Of a stretch of 64,000 nucleotides of DNA, positions 17,469 through 25,488 are shown piece after piece. The translations under genes and the position numbers were made by a program. Numbering within the stretch: position 1 is the stretch's first letter; every line of letters begins with the position of its first letter. Source of the stretch: Ruminococcus sp. (GTDB lineage Bacteria; Bacillota; Clostridia; Oscillospirales; Ruminococcaceae). A model generated the notes under the pieces. It was not told the origin of the DNA and did not search any database. It saw only the letters and a program-made list of their open reading frames with translations. The stretch is taken from the NCBI GenBank assembly GCA_017542125.1, contig JAFXXU010000058.1, forward strand, positions 248,001 to 312,000. Reading direction: 5' to 3'.

Positions 17469-18653
17469 TTATATAGCAATATCTTCAATGCTTTCTGCAA
17501 CGTTCTCGGTGCCGAGAGGAACATAGGTAAATGCATCCTCGGTATAACCCTTGTCCTCAGACTTTGAGGCTACTATCGCAGTGTACCTGTAAGAATACCC
17601 CGAGCTCACAAGGTTTTCCTTTTCGCTGTCGGTCAGGACTGTGGTGCAGATGATCGCATGAGCGAATTTCGGAGCCCCCGATGATATCTCGTGGATCTCG
17701 TCGCATATGGATCTCGTGCTGAACCTGAACCCTGCAAGTATCAGCTCCCGCATTGAGACAGTGTAGTCCTCAAAATTTGAGACCACACGCTTCTCATAGC
17801 CCTCGAAGCTGTCATTGCACCAAAGCAGAGTGTGAGTGACCTCATTCTCAGCAAGCCGCAGAGAGAGGGCGGCAACGGAATCTATTATAGCATCAAAGGT
17901 GTCAAGCTCACCCGCATTGGAGGTCATATGTGAGAAATCAGCAGCGATCAGCACTCCGTTTGTTATGGGCAGGGAATAGTCCTTGACCATCATCTCATTC
18001 TGTTTGGCGGAGAGCTTCCAATGGATCCTGCTGATCTTATCTCCCTCAGCGTACTCGTGGATGTTGAAGATCTCACTGGGGTCGTCACCCTTTTTGCTCT
18101 TGGAGAAGAATTCGCTCTCCAAGCCCAGATCTGAATAATCGTTGATCCTGTTTTCGATAGGTATGTGATTAGGGAACACTATGACCTTTGAAGTCGTAAG
18201 CGATCTTTTGCTCTTTATCCTGCATCTTATGACCCGGAGGATATCGAATATCTTCACCTTTGTGATCTCCAGCTTGAGGCAGCCGTAATGCTTATATGCA
18301 AACTTAGCGGTCAAGACCTGTGTGTTATTGGGAAATATGGGGGAGTGTATATTCAGCTTCTCGGAATGCCCCGTAAGGTCGGTGCTGTATTTCAAAGTGA
18401 TTATGCAGTTGGGAACAGGCAGCCGGGAGCGGTTCGTAATAACGATATTTACGGGAACGCTTGCACCTTTAAGGGCATTGAGCTCCCCGCGCTCGAAGCT
18501 GACGCTTATCTTACGCTTCAGGTTGAACATTATGATCCCGAAGATGATGGGATAAGCAGCAATAAAGCTGAACAGATAAAAGGAGAACGCACCCTCATAC
18601 TGGATGTAAAAGAAGAAGGAGACCAGCAGCAGCAGTATATATATGAATATCAT
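17469..18653 (-). CDS. DUF58 domain protein
   Basis: A 394-residue protein with two N-terminal membrane helices (about residues 1-45), a beta-rich middle and the DUF58 signature: HEYAEGDKISRIHWKLSAK followed by MMVKDYS. The C-terminal part resembles a von Willebrand A-like fold (VLIAADFSHMTS). DUF58 proteins are nearly always encoded next to MoxR ATPases, which are thought to help assemble or activate them. It shares four bases with moxR (ATGA) and so is probably coupled to it. The biochemical function is not established. Confidence 0.88.
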   Translation of the reverse strand: MIFIYILLLLVSFFFYIQYEGAFSFYLFSFIAAYPIIFGIIMFNLKRKISVSFERGELNALKGASVPVNIVITNRSRLPVPNCIITLKYSTDLTGHSEKLNIHSPIFPNNTQVLTAKFAYKHYGCLKLEITKVKIFDILRVIRCRIKSKRSLTTSKVIVFPNHIPIENRINDYSDLGLESEFFSKSKKGDDPSEIFNIHEYAEGDKISRIHWKLSAKQNEMMVKDYSLPITNGVLIAADFSHMTSNAGELDTFDAIIDSVAALSLRLAENEVTHTLLWCNDSFEGYEKRVVSNFEDYTVSMRELILAGFRFSTRSICDEIHEISSGAPKFAHAIICTTVLTDSEKENLVSSGYSYRYTAIVASKSEDKGYTEDAFTYVPLGTENVAESIEDIAI

Positions 18654-19630
18654 ACTACCACCTTGCCGCTGAGCCTGGGAACGGGTACAGATTCGATGAT
18701 GTTTTTCAGGATAAGGTCCGAGTTCAATCCGTTGAGCCTGGCCTTGGAATTGAGGATTATCCTGTGGGAGACCACATCCTTGAAGGTGTAGATAACATCG
18801 TCGGGCGTAACGTAATCTCTGCCCTTGAGCAGGGAAGTTGCCTTTGTCATCTTAAGAAGGGCTATCGAGCCTCTGGGGGAGAGACCAAGCTTTAAATACT
18901 GGTTGTTTCTCGTTGCATCAGCGAGCCTTACGATATAGTCGAACACTTCGTTGGAAACATAGATCTCTTCAACGATCCTTCTCGCATCCACCAGTTCTTC
19001 GGCCGTGACCACAGACCTGACGCTGTCAACTGTGACCTGATTATGCTTGGATTTGAGCATCTCCACTTCATTCTCAACGCTGGGATAACCCATACTGAGC
19101 CTTACGATAAATCTGTCCATCTGTGATTCGGGCAGGGACTGGGTTCCGATAGAGCCGATAGGGTTCTGAGTAGCAATAACAATATATGGGTCGGGCATTT
19201 TGTATGTAGTGCCGTCAACTGTTACCTTGCCTTCCTCCATTATCTCCAGAAGAGCTGATTGGGTCTTAGAAGAGGTACGGTTGATCTCGTCCGCAAGGAA
19301 GAGATTGGTCATAGCAGCGCCCTGCTTGAATTCAAACTCGCCGGTAGCCTTGTTGTAGATAGTAAAGCCGGTAACATCCGTGGGCAGCACGTCGGGGGTG
19401 AACTGCAAACGCTTGTAATCCAACGAAAGAGCCTTTGAAAGTGCCAGAGCCATAGTGGTCTTACCAACGCCAGGGATATCTTCAAGCAGGATATGCCCTC
19501 CTGCCAGGATCGAGAGCAGGACCTTGATGATAGTCTCGTCCTTGCCTATGATGACCTTCTTTACCTCTCCGATGACCTTTTGCGAAAGCTGGAGCACCTT
19601 AACCTGTTCTTCTGTAAGCTTCTGTGCCAT
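18650..19630 (-). CDS. MoxR-family AAA+ ATPase
   Basis: A 326-residue cytoplasmic AAA+ ATPase of the MoxR group. Walker A is PGVGKTTMA, Walker B is LFLADEINR, and sensor-type residues follow in IATQNPIGSIG. The C-terminal lid domain (LGLSPRGSIALLK) is complete. MoxR proteins act as chaperone-like remodellers for a partner protein with a VWA or DUF58 domain, here probably the product of the next gene. GGAG lies upstream of the start. It is the first gene of the three-gene minus-strand operon, driven from the promoter at 19694-19722. Confidence 0.93.
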   Translation of the reverse strand: MAQKLTEEQVKVLQLSQKVIGEVKKVIIGKDETIIKVLLSILAGGHILLEDIPGVGKTTMALALSKALSLDYKRLQFTPDVLPTDVTGFTIYNKATGEFEFKQGAAMTNLFLADEINRTSSKTQSALLEIMEEGKVTVDGTTYKMPDPYIVIATQNPIGSIGTQSLPESQMDRFIVRLSMGYPSVENEVEMLKSKHNQVTVDSVRSVVTAEELVDARRIVEEIYVSNEVFDYIVRLADATRNNQYLKLGLSPRGSIALLKMTKATSLLKGRDYVTPDDVIYTFKDVVSHRIILNSKARLNGLNSDLILKNIIESVPVPRLSGKVVV

Positions 19631-19693
19631 TTTGATTCTCCTTTTTTGTTTAACAAATGTTGTTTATTTATAGTTATAATATGTCCACATTAT

Positions 19694-19722
19694 ATAATAG
19701 CACAATATACTAACAATTTCAA
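19694..19722 (-). promoter_or_regulatory. Sigma-A promoter of the moxR operon
   Basis: Minus strand: -35 TTGAAA (complement at 19717-19722), 17-bp spacer, -10 TATTAT (19694-19699). It leaves a leader of about 55 bases before moxR. Confidence 0.7.
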
Positions 19723-19807
19723 GTCTATTTTGCATTATTTTCAGGTAATACTTCCGGGACACGCTCATATATTTTATCAAAGGGAATAGAGGGGAGCTGA
19801 TAAAGCA

Positions 19808-20767
19808 ATGGATCCGGGTTTTGACAGCGCCTGCGAGCTGCTGGATTGCAGGCTCATTTCAGCGGTAATGCGCATTTCTTCGGCTTGGAGAGCAAAGCTT
19901 CGTGAGATAAGGCTGAGAAGAAGCAAACCTCTCTCCGTAACAGTGGATGATGAAGAGCTGTTCGTTTCAGCTGACGGTCTGCTGCTGAAGGAGCCCAAGA
20001 ATGCTGTTACTGTCACCTCTGAAAGCCTGCTTCACAGCTACCGCGCTGCACTCCGCAATTCCGTCCACGCCTTTGAAAGAGAGATCTCCGAGGGCTATGT
20101 GACGGTAAGAAACGGAGTGAGGGTGGGCTTCTGCGGCAAGGCTGTTTATTCCGATGCCGGAACGCCTAAGATCACCGGTCTCACCGATATAAGCTCTGTC
20201 AATATCAGGATAGCAAGAGAGATAATCGGCTGCTCTGAGGAGATCTATAACCGCTGCTTTTCGGGAGGGCTTTGCTCTTTGCTGATAGCAGGACCGCCTT
20301 CAAGCGGAAAGACCACGATCCTCCGTGACCTGAGCAGGCTCATATCCCAAAGATACAGAGTCTCGCTCATTGACGAACGCAACGAGCTTGCAGCTGTTTA
20401 TGAGGGCATACCCGCCAATGATATCGGCAGCAGAACGGACGTTTTTACATCATACGATAAGTATTCAGCCATTATCACCGCTGTGAGAGTTATGTCTCCC
20501 CAGGTGCTTATCTGTGACGAGATAGGTTCTTCCTCGGAGGTAGAAGCTTTGAGATATGCCGCTTTTTCGGGAGTGCATCTCATAGCCACATGCCACGCCT
20601 CCGACATGGTAGATCTTATGAACAAGCCCGCTGTTTCAGAGCTTATGACCATCGGGGCCTTTGACCTCGCTGCGTTTTTAGGTTTTGGAATAAAATGCGG
20701 GCAGATCACCGGGATATATGAAACGGAGAAAGAAATATGCTCAGACTATCGGGCTGTCTGTTTATGA
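19808..20767 (+). CDS. spoIIIAA: Stage III sporulation protein AA (ATPase)
   Basis: SpoIIIAA is the cytoplasmic secretion-type ATPase of the SpoIIIA-SpoIIQ channel that links mother cell and forespore. The 319-residue protein has an N-terminal domain, Walker A GPPSSGKTTIL, an ASCE acidic box LIDERNE and Walker B VLICDEIG, as in type II/IV secretion ATPases. GAGGGGAGC precedes ATG 19808. It opens the eight-gene operon and overlaps spoIIIAB by 31 bases. In Bacillus the operon is transcribed by sigma-E; here only a weak CATATATT-like -10 (19766-19773) is visible, without a convincing -35. Confidence 0.96.
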   Translation: MDPGFDSACELLDCRLISAVMRISSAWRAKLREIRLRRSKPLSVTVDDEELFVSADGLLLKEPKNAVTVTSESLLHSYRAALRNSVHAFEREISEGYVTVRNGVRVGFCGKAVYSDAGTPKITGLTDISSVNIRIAREIIGCSEEIYNRCFSGGLCSLLIAGPPSSGKTTILRDLSRLISQRYRVSLIDERNELAAVYEGIPANDIGSRTDVFTSYDKYSAIITAVRVMSPQVLICDEIGSSSEVEALRYAAFSGVHLIATCHASDMVDLMNKPAVSELMTIGAFDLAAFLGFGIKCGQITGIYETEKEICSDYRAVCL

Positions 20768-21177
20768 TAACTGCATCCTCTCTCTTCGGGTTTGAGCTGT
20801 CGTCCCGGCTGAGGAGGCGTGCTGCGCTGCTTAGAAACGCTGTCTCAATGCTAAAAACTTCAGGTGATCGTATGAGATTCACCCGCCCTGTAAAAGACAA
20901 GCTGATAGCTTCGCTAAAAGCCGATCCGCAGTACAGAGATCTGTTTGATAAACGAGCTTTACAGCTTCTCGGAGAAGAGGCAGTTGCGGTATTGGAGCGG
21001 TTCTTTGATTCCCTCGGTACGACTGATATTACCGGTCAGGAGGCTATGACAGCAATGTGTATCTCAGAGCTTAGCCGACTTTACAGTAAGGCAGAGGATG
21101 AAACGAAAAGCAAATGCAGGCTCTTTGAGATCCTGGGCTTTATGACCGGGGCTTTTATATCTGTAATGATGATATGA
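20737..21177 (+). CDS. spoIIIAB: Stage III sporulation protein AB
   Basis: A 146-residue protein with an N-terminal membrane helix (about residues 3-20), a helical cytoplasmic body rich in Arg/Lys, and a second short hydrophobic stretch at the C-terminus (GFMTGAFISVMMI). The fold resembles the GspF-type platform domain of type II secretion systems (family knowledge). It starts inside spoIIIAA and lies eight bases before spoIIIAC. Sequence conservation is moderate, but position in the operon and the RLRRRAALLRNA-type start make the call firm. Confidence 0.92.
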   Translation: MLRLSGCLFMITASSLFGFELSSRLRRRAALLRNAVSMLKTSGDRMRFTRPVKDKLIASLKADPQYRDLFDKRALQLLGEEAVAVLERFFDSLGTTDITGQEAMTAMCISELSRLYSKAEDETKSKCRLFEILGFMTGAFISVMMI

Positions 21178-21185
21178 GGTAGCAG

Positions 21186-21380
21186 ATGGATGTCGATCTT
21201 ATATTCAAGATAGCCGCCATAGGGATAATCGTAGCGGTGCTTAATCAGCTGCTGAAACGTGCCGAGCGGGATGAGCAGGCTATGATGACCACCCTTGCGG
21301 GGCTGATCGTGGTGCTGATGATGATCGTTAACAAGATTGGAGACCTGTTTGAAACTATCAAACAGGTGTTCGGGTTGTGA
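21186..21380 (+). CDS. spoIIIAC: Stage III sporulation protein AC
   Basis: A 64-residue small membrane protein with two hydrophobic helices (IFKIAAIGIIVAVLNQLL and LAGLIVVLMMIVNKI) joined by a charged turn (KRAERDEQ). The size and pattern are exactly those of SpoIIIAC. It works with the related SpoIIIAD in the SpoIIIA channel. The stop overlaps the spoIIIAD start (GTGA). Confidence 0.94.
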   Translation: MDVDLIFKIAAIGIIVAVLNQLLKRAERDEQAMMTTLAGLIVVLMMIVNKIGDLFETIKQVFGL

Positions 21381-21766
21381 GGATGAGTGTGTTTTCAGCC
21401 GCCGTACTCTGTCTGGCCGTCTGTGCGGTATCGTCGTTGCTCAGAGATAACGGAGATATACGTCTTGCGCTTATAGTCACAACTGCTGCGGTATTATTTT
21501 CAGGAGCAGCCGAGCAGCTCGCAGGCATCAGAGACCTCATAAAAGAACTGCTGGACAAGTCCGGCCTGGATGAGCTGTATCTGAAGGTCATATTCAAGGG
21601 GCTGGGGATATGCTTTATCTCACAAATCTCGGCTGATTGCTGCCGTGACAGTGGGCAATCGGCGCTGGCCTCGCAGATAGAACTGGTCGGGAAGCTCTCG
21701 ATGATAGCAGTTTCACTGCCCTTGTTCAGAGCGGTGATTGAGATAACGGAAGCCCTGCTGATATGA
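21377..21766 (+). CDS. spoIIIAD: Stage III sporulation protein AD
   Basis: A roughly 129-residue membrane protein with three or four hydrophobic helices, related to SpoIIIAC in its second half (LKVIFKGLGICFISQ). The start is uncertain: GTG 21377 overlaps the preceding stop by four bases, while ATG 21383 would give a protein two residues shorter. I keep GTG because four-base overlaps are the rule in this operon. The next gene starts with ATGA at 21763. Confidence 0.93.
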   Translation: MRMSVFSAAVLCLAVCAVSSLLRDNGDIRLALIVTTAAVLFSGAAEQLAGIRDLIKELLDKSGLDELYLKVIFKGLGICFISQISADCCRDSGQSALASQIELVGKLSMIAVSLPLFRAVIEITEALLI

Positions 21767-22899
21767 TTAGAAAACTGATCAAGATTATAATACTGATGCT
21801 TTTGCTGCTTGTTCTGTTCTCTGTGACAGCATATGCCGAAACAGAGGAACAGCTCAGCGAGCTGGGAGAGACCATCAACGACCAGCTTCGTGAGAATACT
21901 GACGGAGAGGTCTCAGAGATTATCGACGAATACGGGCTCAATGTCGGCAGCAAGGAAACAGTCTCGGGGATAGGATTAGGTTCTGTACTCGGTAAGCTGC
22001 TGGACTCATTTACAGATAAGCTGAGATCACCCCTCCGGATGCTCGCCAAGCTGATAGCTGCGGTAATGCTTTGCTCGCTTGTCTCAAGCCTGACAGGAAA
22101 CAATTCCGAGCTGGGAGAGATCTACAGGATCCTTGGAACTCTGGCAGCAATACTGGCTGTCTACGATACGATAAGCGAATGCACAGCGCTGATAGTTTCA
22201 ACTATGGAAGGTCTGTCGCAGTTTATGCTGACATATATCCCCATATATGCGACGATAACGGCTTCGATGGGTAATGCCGTCTCGGGTAGCAGCTTTTACG
22301 CCTCCGATCTCTTTCTCTGTGAGGTGATAGCATTCCTGACCAAAACAGCACTTGTCCCTCTTATGAGTTTACTGACTGCCATATCTGTGGTGGGAGCTGT
22401 CAACCCGGATATCAAGCTGGGGAATGCGGCAATAGCCGTGAAAAAGCTGATACAATGGGGGCTCGGCATAATGATGACAATATTCACGGGGCTAATGACG
22501 GTTCAGAACGCTGTCGGAGCATCGTCAAGCAGCCTGAGAGCCAAAACGGTAAGATTTGCTGCCTCCAGCTTTATCCCGATTATCGGCGGAGCAGTCTCGG
22601 AATCCTATTCTGCGCTGAAAGGGAGCCTGGGTGTTATCAGGACGGGGACAGGTGCGGTAGGGATCTTCGTTATCGCTGTGCTGGTTCTGAGACCGCTGAT
22701 CGCTGTTCTGGCGGTAAGGGCTGCACTTGCTGCGGGCGGGCTGTTCTGCGATATTCTTGGGGCAGAGGGGATATCAGCGCTCCTGCGAGAGCTGGGAGCA
22801 GTCCTTGCTATAGGGACGAGTATACTTATAGGCTTCTCAATTATGTTCATAATCTCAACTTCTATCGTGATGAACACTGCCCTCGGGAACGGAGTTTAG
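21763..22899 (+). CDS. spoIIIAE: Stage III sporulation protein AE
   Basis: A 378-residue polytopic membrane protein. It begins with a cleavable-type signal peptide (MIRKLIKIIILMLLLLV, then cleavage after a YAE-like site), followed by a charged extracellular stretch and about eight membrane helices (for example YIPIYATITASMG and SFIPIIGGAVSES). The latter block is a good SpoIIIAE marker. It is thought to form part of the membrane channel of the SpoIIIA complex. The gene overlaps spoIIIAD by four bases and is followed by spoIIIAF after two bases. Confidence 0.96.
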   Translation: MIRKLIKIIILMLLLLVLFSVTAYAETEEQLSELGETINDQLRENTDGEVSEIIDEYGLNVGSKETVSGIGLGSVLGKLLDSFTDKLRSPLRMLAKLIAAVMLCSLVSSLTGNNSELGEIYRILGTLAAILAVYDTISECTALIVSTMEGLSQFMLTYIPIYATITASMGNAVSGSSFYASDLFLCEVIAFLTKTALVPLMSLLTAISVVGAVNPDIKLGNAAIAVKKLIQWGLGIMMTIFTGLMTVQNAVGASSSSLRAKTVRFAASSFIPIIGGAVSESYSALKGSLGVIRTGTGAVGIFVIAVLVLRPLIAVLAVRAALAAGGLFCDILGAEGISALLRELGAVLAIGTSILIGFSIMFIISTSIVMNTALGNGV

Positions 22900-22901
22900 C
22901 C

Positions 22902-23414
22902 ATGGAAGCCATCAAGGCTGCAATCTTTACAGCTTGCACAGCTGGGCTTATCAGCTGTATAGTCAAATCAGCGGCGATAGGTGCCGGCGGCAAGCGTATA
23001 ATGAGGATAACTGTAAATATGATCGTCCTGCTGGCTTTGGTTAAACCGCTTATGAATGCCGATTTTACTGACGTTTTGAACGATCATCAAGCCAGTCAGC
23101 TTGACATTTCCGAAGAAGTGTTTACGGAAGATCTGAACAGGTACTACATAGCCTCAGCGGAGCTCAGCACCAAGAACGAGGTCGATAAATTCTTGCGTGA
23201 AAAAGGTTATTACAGCCTTCGAACAGTAATAATCTGCGAGATAGATGAATATGATCAGATTGAGATAAAAAGAGCAGAGCTCACATTTTCTGCTGGGACG
23301 GATATTGAAGCCGTCCGGGGGATAGTTTCCGGGCTCTTGCCAGATGCAGAGCTTCAGATAGCGGAGGCAGCAGATGAACAAACCGATAATCAGCATCAGG
23401 AAGCTGTTCAATGA
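22902..23414 (+). CDS. spoIIIAF: Stage III sporulation protein AF
   Basis: A 170-residue protein with two N-terminal membrane helices (FTACTAGLISCIV and MIVLLALVKPL) and a soluble C-terminal domain, the ring-forming type found in SpoIIIAF. The true start is ATG 22902, immediately after spoIIIAE; the frame is open far upstream (from 22455), but that part is antisense-like noise inside spoIIIAE. It overlaps spoIIIAG by 41 bases. Confidence 0.92.
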   Translation: MEAIKAAIFTACTAGLISCIVKSAAIGAGGKRIMRITVNMIVLLALVKPLMNADFTDVLNDHQASQLDISEEVFTEDLNRYYIASAELSTKNEVDKFLREKGYYSLRTVIICEIDEYDQIEIKRAELTFSAGTDIEAVRGIVSGLLPDAELQIAEAADEQTDNQHQEAVQ

Positions 23415-23919
23415 GAAAAACAGGCTCAGGCTGACCGTTGCTCTGGCTGTTATAGCTGTCCTGCTTATATTCCTATCGGAGATAATACCGGGCAGCAGCG
23501 ATAAGAAGAAAGTAAATGACAGCTCATCCACATCCGAGCTATCATATAAACAGAATGATCTCCGTGAGACCGAAGAAAGGCTGGGGAAACTTCTATCCAG
23601 GATACAGGGCGCCGGGGAAACCTCTGTAATCCTATCTTTGGAGGGCAGCGAGGAGTATATCTACGCCGAGGATATAACCAGTGAGCGGAATGCTGACGAG
23701 ACCGAAACCAAGGAGAAGTTCCAGAGCAAGCTGATAGTCTCCAACAGTTCGGGAAACAGAGAGGGTCTTATCAGAAAAGTCCTGGCTCCGAAATATAACG
23801 GGGCTCTGGTCATTTGTGAGGGAGGATATGACCCGTCGGTCAGGGAAAGGCTGATCAAGGCGGTCTCAGCGGCATTGGATCTCCCCAGCAGCAAAATATG
23901 TGTTGAATACAGCAAATAA
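23374..23919 (+). CDS. spoIIIAG: Stage III sporulation protein AG
   Basis: A 181-residue protein with one N-terminal membrane helix (LTVALAVIAVLLIFLSEII), a Ser/Lys-rich linker and a ring-building domain (RLGKLLSRIQGAGETSVIL, GALVICEGGYDPSVR, LDLPSSKICVEYSK). SpoIIIAG forms a large ring in the intermembrane space during engulfment, related to secretin/FliF-type domains. The motif GAGETSVILSLEGS is typical. It begins within the end of spoIIIAF. Confidence 0.95.
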   Translation: MNKPIISIRKLFNEKNRLRLTVALAVIAVLLIFLSEIIPGSSDKKKVNDSSSTSELSYKQNDLRETEERLGKLLSRIQGAGETSVILSLEGSEEYIYAEDITSERNADETETKEKFQSKLIVSNSSGNREGLIRKVLAPKYNGALVICEGGYDPSVRERLIKAVSAALDLPSSKICVEYSK

Positions 23920-23937
23920 AAACTGGAGGTATACATA

Positions 23938-24477
23938 ATGAAAAAGCCAACTCTTATCATCGGGAAAAAACAGATAGCCCTTGCGGGGCTCACCCTTCTG
24001 CTGGGAACAGCCGTTTATGTCAATTATGCTGTCTCATCCGGCGGGAAAGACATCAAAACAACTGACAAGGTAAATACCAAGACAGTTAATTACGGTGAAT
24101 CCCAGCTTGTAAACACCGAGCCTGCCGAGGATTACTTTGCAAAAGCCCGCATCGAGCGTATGACATCCCGTGATAAGGCAGTAGAGACTCTCAAACTTGT
24201 GATGGGCGGAGGAGACTCCACCGATGAGGAAAAGAGTGTCGCTGCCAAGGAAGCAGCCGCGATGAGCGGTCTCATCGAATCCGAAAGCAAGGTGGAAAAC
24301 CTTATTAAAGCCGCAGGCTTTGAGGATTGCGTAGTATATCTGGACGGTCAGACGGCTAATATTGTTGTAAAATCCCCTCAGGGACTTATAAGCAGCGAGG
24401 CAGCTCAGATCAAGGATATACTGCTTGGAGAGGTCACTGTTGCCAATGAGAATATACGCATATTCGATGTTGAATAA
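23938..24477 (+). CDS. spoIIIAH: Stage III sporulation protein AH
   Basis: A 179-residue SpoIIIAH-like protein: a short basic N-terminus, one membrane helix (IALAGLTLLLGTAVYVNY), a linker and a C-terminal domain (YFAKARIERMTSRDKAVETLK, IKAAGFEDCVVYLDG, IVVKSP). In Bacillus it binds SpoIIQ across the intermembrane space. No SpoIIQ is encoded in the window. AACTGGAGGTATAC gives a strong ribosome site. This is the last gene of the operon; no clear terminator follows before the asp23-like promoter. Confidence 0.95.
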   Translation: MKKPTLIIGKKQIALAGLTLLLGTAVYVNYAVSSGGKDIKTTDKVNTKTVNYGESQLVNTEPAEDYFAKARIERMTSRDKAVETLKLVMGGGDSTDEEKSVAAKEAAAMSGLIESESKVENLIKAAGFEDCVVYLDGQTANIVVKSPQGLISSEAAQIKDILLGEVTVANENIRIFDVE

Positions 24478-24515
24478 ATTTTTGTGAAATTATCGGAAAA
24501 ATTCCTATTAAACTG

Positions 24516-24544
24516 TTGTACTATTCTAAAAAATATGCTATAAT
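24516..24544 (+). promoter_or_regulatory. Sigma-A promoter of the Asp23-like gene
   Basis: -35 TTGTAC (24516-24521), 17-bp spacer, -10 TATAAT (24539-24544), giving a leader of about 65 bases. Confidence 0.75.
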
Positions 24545-24616
24545 AGTGTATATATAAGCTGTGCCGATGAATAATCTGCAAAATAATGGAATTTTTCTGA
24601 TAAGGAGGCTCATATT

Positions 24617-24967
24617 ATGAGTCAGTTTGACAATAACCTCAGTAAATCTCTTCACATCAGTCAGGAAGTCATTATTGATGTGATAGCCAATGCAGCACTT
24701 GAAGTTGACGGCGTAAAGGCGATAGCCCATGCAAAAAAGCGACCCAAGAACCTGATATTCAAGGAGAAGAATACTCAGGATATCAAGATCGAGCTTGCGG
24801 GTGACGTCCTTGCGGTAACGCTGGGCATCATAATCGACAGCGAGGCTAAGGCAGTGGCAACAGCCGAAAACGTACAGAACAAGGTCAAGAGCAGCGTTCA
24901 GAATATGCTCAATCTGACCGTTACCAAGGTCAACGTCAATATTCGTGACGCGTCCTCGGAGGGATGA
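24617..24967 (+). CDS. Asp23/YloU family envelope protein
   Basis: A 116-residue Asp23/Gls24 (DUF322) protein. It begins LSKSLHISQEVIIDVIANAALEVDGV, has the middle block DVLAVTLGIIID, and ends with VQNKVKSSVQNMLNLTVTKVNVNI, which is the family pattern. Members are cytoplasmic or membrane-associated and tied to envelope stress or fatty acid metabolism; the role here is not known. AAGGAGG precedes the start. In Clostridia this gene often precedes nusB and xseA, as here. A terminator-like hairpin follows. Confidence 0.9.
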   Translation: MSQFDNNLSKSLHISQEVIIDVIANAALEVDGVKAIAHAKKRPKNLIFKEKNTQDIKIELAGDVLAVTLGIIIDSEAKAVATAENVQNKVKSSVQNMLNLTVTKVNVNIRDASSEG

Positions 24968-24975
24968 AGTATCAG

Positions 24976-25004
24976 GCTCTCGGATAATAAATCCGGGAGC
25001 TTTT
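24976..25004 (+). terminator. Terminator or attenuator between asp23-like gene and nusB
   Basis: A 10-bp stem with one G-U pair, GCTCTCGGAT (24976-24985) / ATCCGGGAGC (24991-25000), loop AATAA, then TTTT. No separate nusB promoter is evident, so partial read-through is likely. Confidence 0.7.
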
Positions 25005-25074
25005 GGTGCGTTATAACGACTTCTTCGGCTCGCTGTGAGCCGGGGCAAATCAAGCTGTAAAGGATGTGCTATTT

Positions 25075-25488
25075 ATGGCAGCAACACGAAGAAGCATAAG
25101 AGAATCAGCCTTTATCCTCTCTTTTGAGATGCTTTTCAGAGACGATTCCATCGACGAGATCTTTGAAGCCGCAGCCGCGTTGGAGGATATGGTCCTCAAT
25201 GATGAGGTAAAGGCCCTTGTTGAGGGTATAAACGAAAAGAAGGACGAGCTGGACCGTGAGATTTCGGCTCTCAGCAACAAGCGTTCCATCGAGAGGATAC
25301 CCCGCATAAACCTTGCTGTCTTAAGGCTTGCGATCTATGAGGCGCTTTACGATGATAAGGTGCCTATGAACGTTGCTATAAGCGAGGCTGTAAAGCTTGC
25401 CGAAAAGTATGCTTTTGAGACGGATGTATCCTTTGTCAATGGCATCCTCGGTTCCTTTGCGAGAAGCAGAGAAAAGGCCGATGAGTAA
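25075..25488 (+). CDS. nusB: Transcription antitermination factor NusB
   Basis: NusB (137 residues) binds boxA RNA with NusE (S10) and supports antitermination of rRNA transcription. The all-helical fold shows the family blocks RRSIRESAFILSFEMLF near the start, IPRINLAVLRLAIYEALY in the middle and VNGILGSFAR at the end. ATG 25075 is used with AAAGGA at 25059-25064; the GTG at 25066 lies inside the ribosome site. It overlaps the next gene by eight bases. Confidence 0.95.
   Translation: MAATRRSIRESAFILSFEMLFRDDSIDEIFEAAAALEDMVLNDEVKALVEGINEKKDELDREISALSNKRSIERIPRINLAVLRLAIYEALYDDKVPMNVAISEAVKLAEKYAFETDVSFVNGILGSFARSREKADE

Noticed and set aside
22455..22901. Long open frame upstream of spoIIIAF in the same frame
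   Set aside because: It lies wholly inside spoIIIAE, has no ribosome site and unlikely residue composition; spoIIIAF starts at ATG 22902.
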